Assembly: GCA_000753455.2 (NCBI GenBank)
Contig: LM994670.1
Coordinates: 1,447,873-1,511,872, forward strand
Length of the DNA: 64,000 nucleotides
Direction: 5' to 3'
Origin: Clostridium jeddahitimonense
GTDB taxonomy: Bacteria > Bacillota > Clostridia > Clostridiales > Clostridiaceae
A model generated the notes under the pieces. The model was given only the letters and a program-made list of their open reading frames with translations. It did no database searches and was not told where the DNA came from. Numbering within the stretch: position 1 is the stretch's first letter; each line of letters begins with the position of its first letter. The translations under genes were made by a program, and so were the position numbers. This document shows positions 60,922 through 64,000 of this stretch, in pieces.

Positions 60922-61476
60922 ATGACCGGAAGAGAACACATGATAGTAGGAACAACAGCGACAACTACTATGGGAATAGGATTTTTACTAACTAATAATA
61001 TATCAAATGTAAAATTTATTTTTCCTTTAATTATTGGAGGATTTATAGGATCTTATATGCCCGACATAGATTCGCAAAATTCAAAAGCAAGGAAGTTTTT
61101 TAATAAATTTATTGTGTTTTTAATAATAGCTTTAGTTATAGGATATACGTTAGGGATGGCTTTAAATATAAATGATATAATTATATTTTTTGAGCAACAT
61201 GGTCAGGAGTATTTTCCTATTATATTTTTTGCTATGTTAATTATATTGGGTAAATTATCTCCTCATAGGATGTTTACTCACAAGTGGTTTGGTACGACAT
61301 TGTTTTGTTTTAGTGTATATACATTAGGAAACACTTATTTGACTATTGGATTTACTATGGGTTATGTATTACATATAGTATGTGATAGATTTTCTCCAAG
61401 AGGTAAGAAGCTGAAGTTCTTCGAGTTTAAATTACCTTGTAGAAATTCTAAAAATAAAATTAATGTTACTTGGTAA
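60922..61476 (+). CDS. YdjM-like metal-dependent hydrolase (DUF457)
   Basis: This 184-residue integral membrane protein has GREHMIVGTTATTTMGIGFLLT, SYMPDIDSQNSKARKF and SPHRMFTHKWFGTTLF, the His/Asp motifs of the LexA-regulated YdjM/DUF457 family of putative membrane metal-dependent hydrolases. Four to five helices surround the motifs. The substrate is unknown. AAAGGATGG is the only purine stretch near the ATG. Confidence 0.85.
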   Translation: MTGREHMIVGTTATTTMGIGFLLTNNISNVKFIFPLIIGGFIGSYMPDIDSQNSKARKFFNKFIVFLIIALVIGYTLGMALNINDIIIFFEQHGQEYFPIIFFAMLIILGKLSPHRMFTHKWFGTTLFCFSVYTLGNTYLTIGFTMGYVLHIVCDRFSPRGKKLKFFEFKLPCRNSKNKINVTW

Positions 61477-61639
61477 TTGATATATAAATAAAGTAGGTTA
61501 AATCTTAAGAGAAAGGATTAATCTACTTTTATTTTAGAAATTAAAATAAAATGAAAAGTAGATTTATGTAATATTAAATATAATTTAATAATAGCTTTAA
61601 TTAGGAAGAGTTTGAAATGTATTTAAATAGGAGGAATCT

Positions 61640-62614
61640 ATGGTTTTATTTATAAAAAAAAGATTTATAATTATTATTTTTATTATAATGTGTTTAGCTT
61701 CAGTCGTTGTAGGGGTGAATATGTATTCAAAAAAAGAAAATAAAGTATTAATAGGTGGTAGTCTAGGGAGTGTTGAATGTTTAGTTGGTGAGAGTGAAGC
61801 GTTTTATGAGGATATAGATTTGGAGAAATATTTTAGACCATCCAACCTTCCTATATTAAATGATAATAAAGACATAAATAAATTTATCTGGGAAAGTGAA
61901 AATGTTGAATATAAAAATGTAGAGATACCTAAAGAATATTTAAAAAGTCCAGAGAATACAATAATTAATTATTTTTCCTTATTAAGAGAGGCTTCTAACC
62001 CTGAAAAAGACAAATATACTGGTTGTGGAAGTATTGGAGAAGGAAAAGCACCATATCCAATAGCATATAATTTTTTTACTAATGAATATAAAGAAAAAAT
62101 AAAATATAGACAATATGAATATTCATTTAAGAATATACTTCATATAAACTTAATTAAATTTAAGGAAATACCTGAAACTAATAATAAAGAGTTAAAATAT
62201 TTTTATGAGATAGAGACTATTCAAGGTTCGGAAAGTGGGATAGGATATTTTGCATACTATTATGGTTATATTAACTTGGTAAGGGATAATGATGTATATA
62301 AAATATCTAATATAACAGTAACCCCGGAAGAGTATTTATGTGCACCATATCATAGTTGGTTTTATAGTGGAGAATACTCTGTACAGATTAAATATGGAAA
62401 TTGGTGCAATTTGATTAAAGGTGATCCTAAAGTTGAAATAAACGATTATGTAAAAGATATTCAGTTTGATGGAACAGATGGAAAAGAGTATAAAATAGAA
62501 TTTTTTACATTGACAAATGATTATGATATAGAGGTAGCACAATTTAAGAAGAATAGTGCAAATGAATGGGAGAGGATTTATTTAAATCCAGAAAATTGTT
62601 TAAAAAATAAATAA
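61640..62614 (+). CDS. Membrane-anchored extracellular protein, unrecognised
   Basis: This 324-residue protein has one N-terminal helix (RFIIIIFIIMCLASVVVGVNMY) and a long extracellular domain with four Cys (VECLVG, YTGCGSIG, LCAPYH, WCNLIKGD). The middle, YLKSPENTIINYFSLLREAS...YPIAYNFFTNEYKEKIKYRQYEYSFKNI, recalls the small lipoprotein-like domains of clostridial stress or DUF4829-type proteins, but I cannot assign a family. AGGAGG precedes the ATG. It is monocistronic, with a terminator at 62630. Confidence 0.7.
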   Translation: MVLFIKKRFIIIIFIIMCLASVVVGVNMYSKKENKVLIGGSLGSVECLVGESEAFYEDIDLEKYFRPSNLPILNDNKDINKFIWESENVEYKNVEIPKEYLKSPENTIINYFSLLREASNPEKDKYTGCGSIGEGKAPYPIAYNFFTNEYKEKIKYRQYEYSFKNILHINLIKFKEIPETNNKELKYFYEIETIQGSESGIGYFAYYYGYINLVRDNDVYKISNITVTPEEYLCAPYHSWFYSGEYSVQIKYGNWCNLIKGDPKVEINDYVKDIQFDGTDGKEYKIEFFTLTNDYDIEVAQFKKNSANEWERIYLNPENCLKNK

Positions 62615-62629
62615 TATTTATTAAAGGTC

Positions 62630-62657
62630 TAGGGCTAATTTTTAGCCCTATTTTTAA
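62630..62657 (+). terminator. Rho-independent terminator
   Basis: TAGGGCTA/TAGCCCTA hairpin followed by TTTTT. Confidence 0.9.
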
Positions 62658-62810
62658 TGAGTTTGATTTATATTCGAATTAGTTTTATTTTCACTATATC
62701 TTGATTGTTAAATAATTAAAGTTATGATTATTTAATAAATTTGATTGGACATTATGTTATAATAATACATAATAAATATATTATAAATTATATATAAAGG
62801 GAGTAAGCTA

Positions 62811-63323
62811 ATGATGTTTTTTAGAAAAGCGACTGCAAATGATATAAATAATATTATGAAAATTATTAATGATGCAAAAGCATATTTTAAAGAGATGAAC
62901 ATAGATCAATGGCAAGATGGATATCCAAATGAAGATGTTATAAAAAATGATATTTTTAATAGCAATAGCTATCTCTTAGAAGTGGATGGGAAAATAGTTG
63001 CCACTGCTATGTTTGCGATTGAGAGAGATAAAACATACGATAACATATATGATGGGAAGTGGTTGACTGAAGGTAAATATGCAGTAATACATAGAATTGC
63101 AGTAGATAATAACTTTAAAGGGTTAAAGTTAGGCGCAGAAATAATAAATAATGCAATAAAAATTTGTAAAGCTAAAGGGATAGAAAGTATTAAGATAGAT
63201 ACTCATAAAGATAATAATTCAATGCAAAAATTTCTTTTAAATAATGGATTTGAATATTGTGGAGTGATATATCTTGAAGATAAAAGTCTAAGAATAGCTT
63301 TTGAGAGAAAAATAAAAATTTAA
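62811..63323 (+). CDS. GNAT family N-acetyltransferase
   Basis: This 170-residue acetyltransferase has an N-terminal RKATANDINNIMKIINDAKAYFKEMNIDQWQDGYP segment, the acetyl-CoA loop VDNNFKGLKLGAEIINNAI, and KIDTHKDNNSMQKFLLNNGFEYCGVIYLED at the end. This pattern matches a clostridial GNAT subgroup of unknown acceptor. Either of two adjacent ATG codons could start translation; GGGAG precedes them. Confidence 0.85.
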   Translation: MMFFRKATANDINNIMKIINDAKAYFKEMNIDQWQDGYPNEDVIKNDIFNSNSYLLEVDGKIVATAMFAIERDKTYDNIYDGKWLTEGKYAVIHRIAVDNNFKGLKLGAEIINNAIKICKAKGIESIKIDTHKDNNSMQKFLLNNGFEYCGVIYLEDKSLRIAFERKIKI

Positions 63324-63365
63324 AGATATCAATATATAAATAATATTGATACGAAAGGAAAATAG

Positions 63366-64000
63366 ATGAGTAATTTAGAGTTTATTTATGATAGAAAAAG
63401 TATACGGAAGTTTAAAGATACTAAAATACCTAAAGAAGATATAATTAAATTATTAGAAGCTGCAACGCAAGCACCCTCACCTAAAAATCAGCAAACATGG
63501 CACTTTATAGTTATTCAGAATAGGGAAGTTATAAATAAGATGGCCGAAATAGTTACTAAAACGCATACTTATCTAGCGGAAATAGCTAAAGATGAAAAGC
63601 AAAGAAAGCTTATGATGAGTACACTGCCATATTATATTTGTTTTAAGGATGCACCAGTTGTAGTAGTAGTATATTCAAAGGCTTATAAGATGATAGAGGA
63701 AGAGATTTTAAAAGCTAATAATGCTAATAAAGAAGTAATTGATATATTGAAATCGACACATTCTGAAGTTCAAGGGATAGGTGCGGCAGTAGAAAACTTT
63801 CTTCTTGCGGCAACTGCAATGGGATACGGAACTTGTTATATGACAGGACCAGCTCATTCTAAAAGAGAGATTGAAGAACTCATTGATTTTAATAAAGAAG
63901 GATATGAGTTAATGTCTATGATATCCTTAGGCGTTCCCGAAGATGAAACTCCTAAAGCACCACCACGTAAACCGTTAGATGAAGTAGTAACATTTATAGA
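63366..64000 (+). CDS. Nitroreductase-family protein (3' end cut by window)
   Basis: The open frame of at least 211 residues has the FMN-binding nitroreductase start YDRKSIRKFKDTKIP, the QAPSPKNQQTWHF strand and AVENFLLAATAMGYGTCYMTGP, then MISLGVPEDETPKAPPRK near the end. It is a homodimeric FMN oxidoreductase using NAD(P)H; the physiological substrate is unknown. The C-terminal residues lie beyond the window. GAAAGGAAAA precedes the ATG. Confidence 0.92.
   Translation, partial: MSNLEFIYDRKSIRKFKDTKIPKEDIIKLLEAATQAPSPKNQQTWHFIVIQNREVINKMAEIVTKTHTYLAEIAKDEKQRKLMMSTLPYYICFKDAPVVVVVYSKAYKMIEEEILKANNANKEVIDILKSTHSEVQGIGAAVENFLLAATAMGYGTCYMTGPAHSKREIEELIDFNKEGYELMSMISLGVPEDETPKAPPRKPLDEVVTFI

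Overview
The window is AT-rich, densely packed and mostly plus-strand. It carries purine-rich ribosome-binding sites, frequent TTG/GTG starts, hairpin-plus-T terminators, a T-box, Rnf and Stickland-type genes. This fits an anaerobic Firmicute of the Clostridium sensu stricto type, a strict fermenter of amino acids, purines and sugars. I see no rRNA, tRNA, CRISPR array, insertion sequence or prophage. The species cannot be fixed from the sequence alone.

Layout. 0-14 kb is mixed housekeeping: DUF1292 protein, SUV3-like helicase, two GNAT acetyltransferases, EamA exporter, rubrerythrin, oligoendopeptidase F, YeiH-type transporter, acetate kinase, AI-2E family protein. It also holds a proteasome-like Ntn hydrolase preceded by a signal peptide that appears to end exactly before the catalytic threonine. 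14-30 kb is a purine/urate-type catabolic locus. A sigma-54 activator sits next to a consensus -24/-12 promoter with three copies of TTATCAAAATGATAA, and this drives ygeY, ygeW, carbamate kinase, a purine permease, ygeX/dpaL, ssnA and a fused FeS-molybdenum hydroxylase. An NTPase and a BtuCDF-class ABC importer follow. A hydantoinase that could serve the same pathway lies apart at 43.5 kb, and ygfK is absent from the window.

30-40 kb holds a LevR-like sigma-54/PRD regulator, a second perfect -24/-12 promoter, and a mannose-family PTS (IIA, IIB, IIC, IID) with a SIS-domain protein, probably for a glycated amine or amino sugar. Two unrecognised genes and an orphan IIB follow. 40-49 kb has lactate dehydrogenase, T-box-controlled trpS, a flavodoxin-like protein, the hydantoinase, a pentapeptide-repeat/ion-channel protein, small proteins and a C39-like peptidase.

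49-55 kb is a complete rnfCDGEAB operon, encoding the ferredoxin:NAD+ ion pump, with a duplicated FMN domain in RnfG and a Cys-rich tail on RnfE. 55-61 kb is a hydroxyproline locus: XRE-cupin regulator, glycyl-radical activase, glycyl-radical enzyme with HypD spacing, ProC and a TauE/SafE transporter. Together Rnf and hypD/proC suggest conversion of hydroxyproline to proline as an electron sink coupled to ion pumping. The window ends inside a nitroreductase gene.
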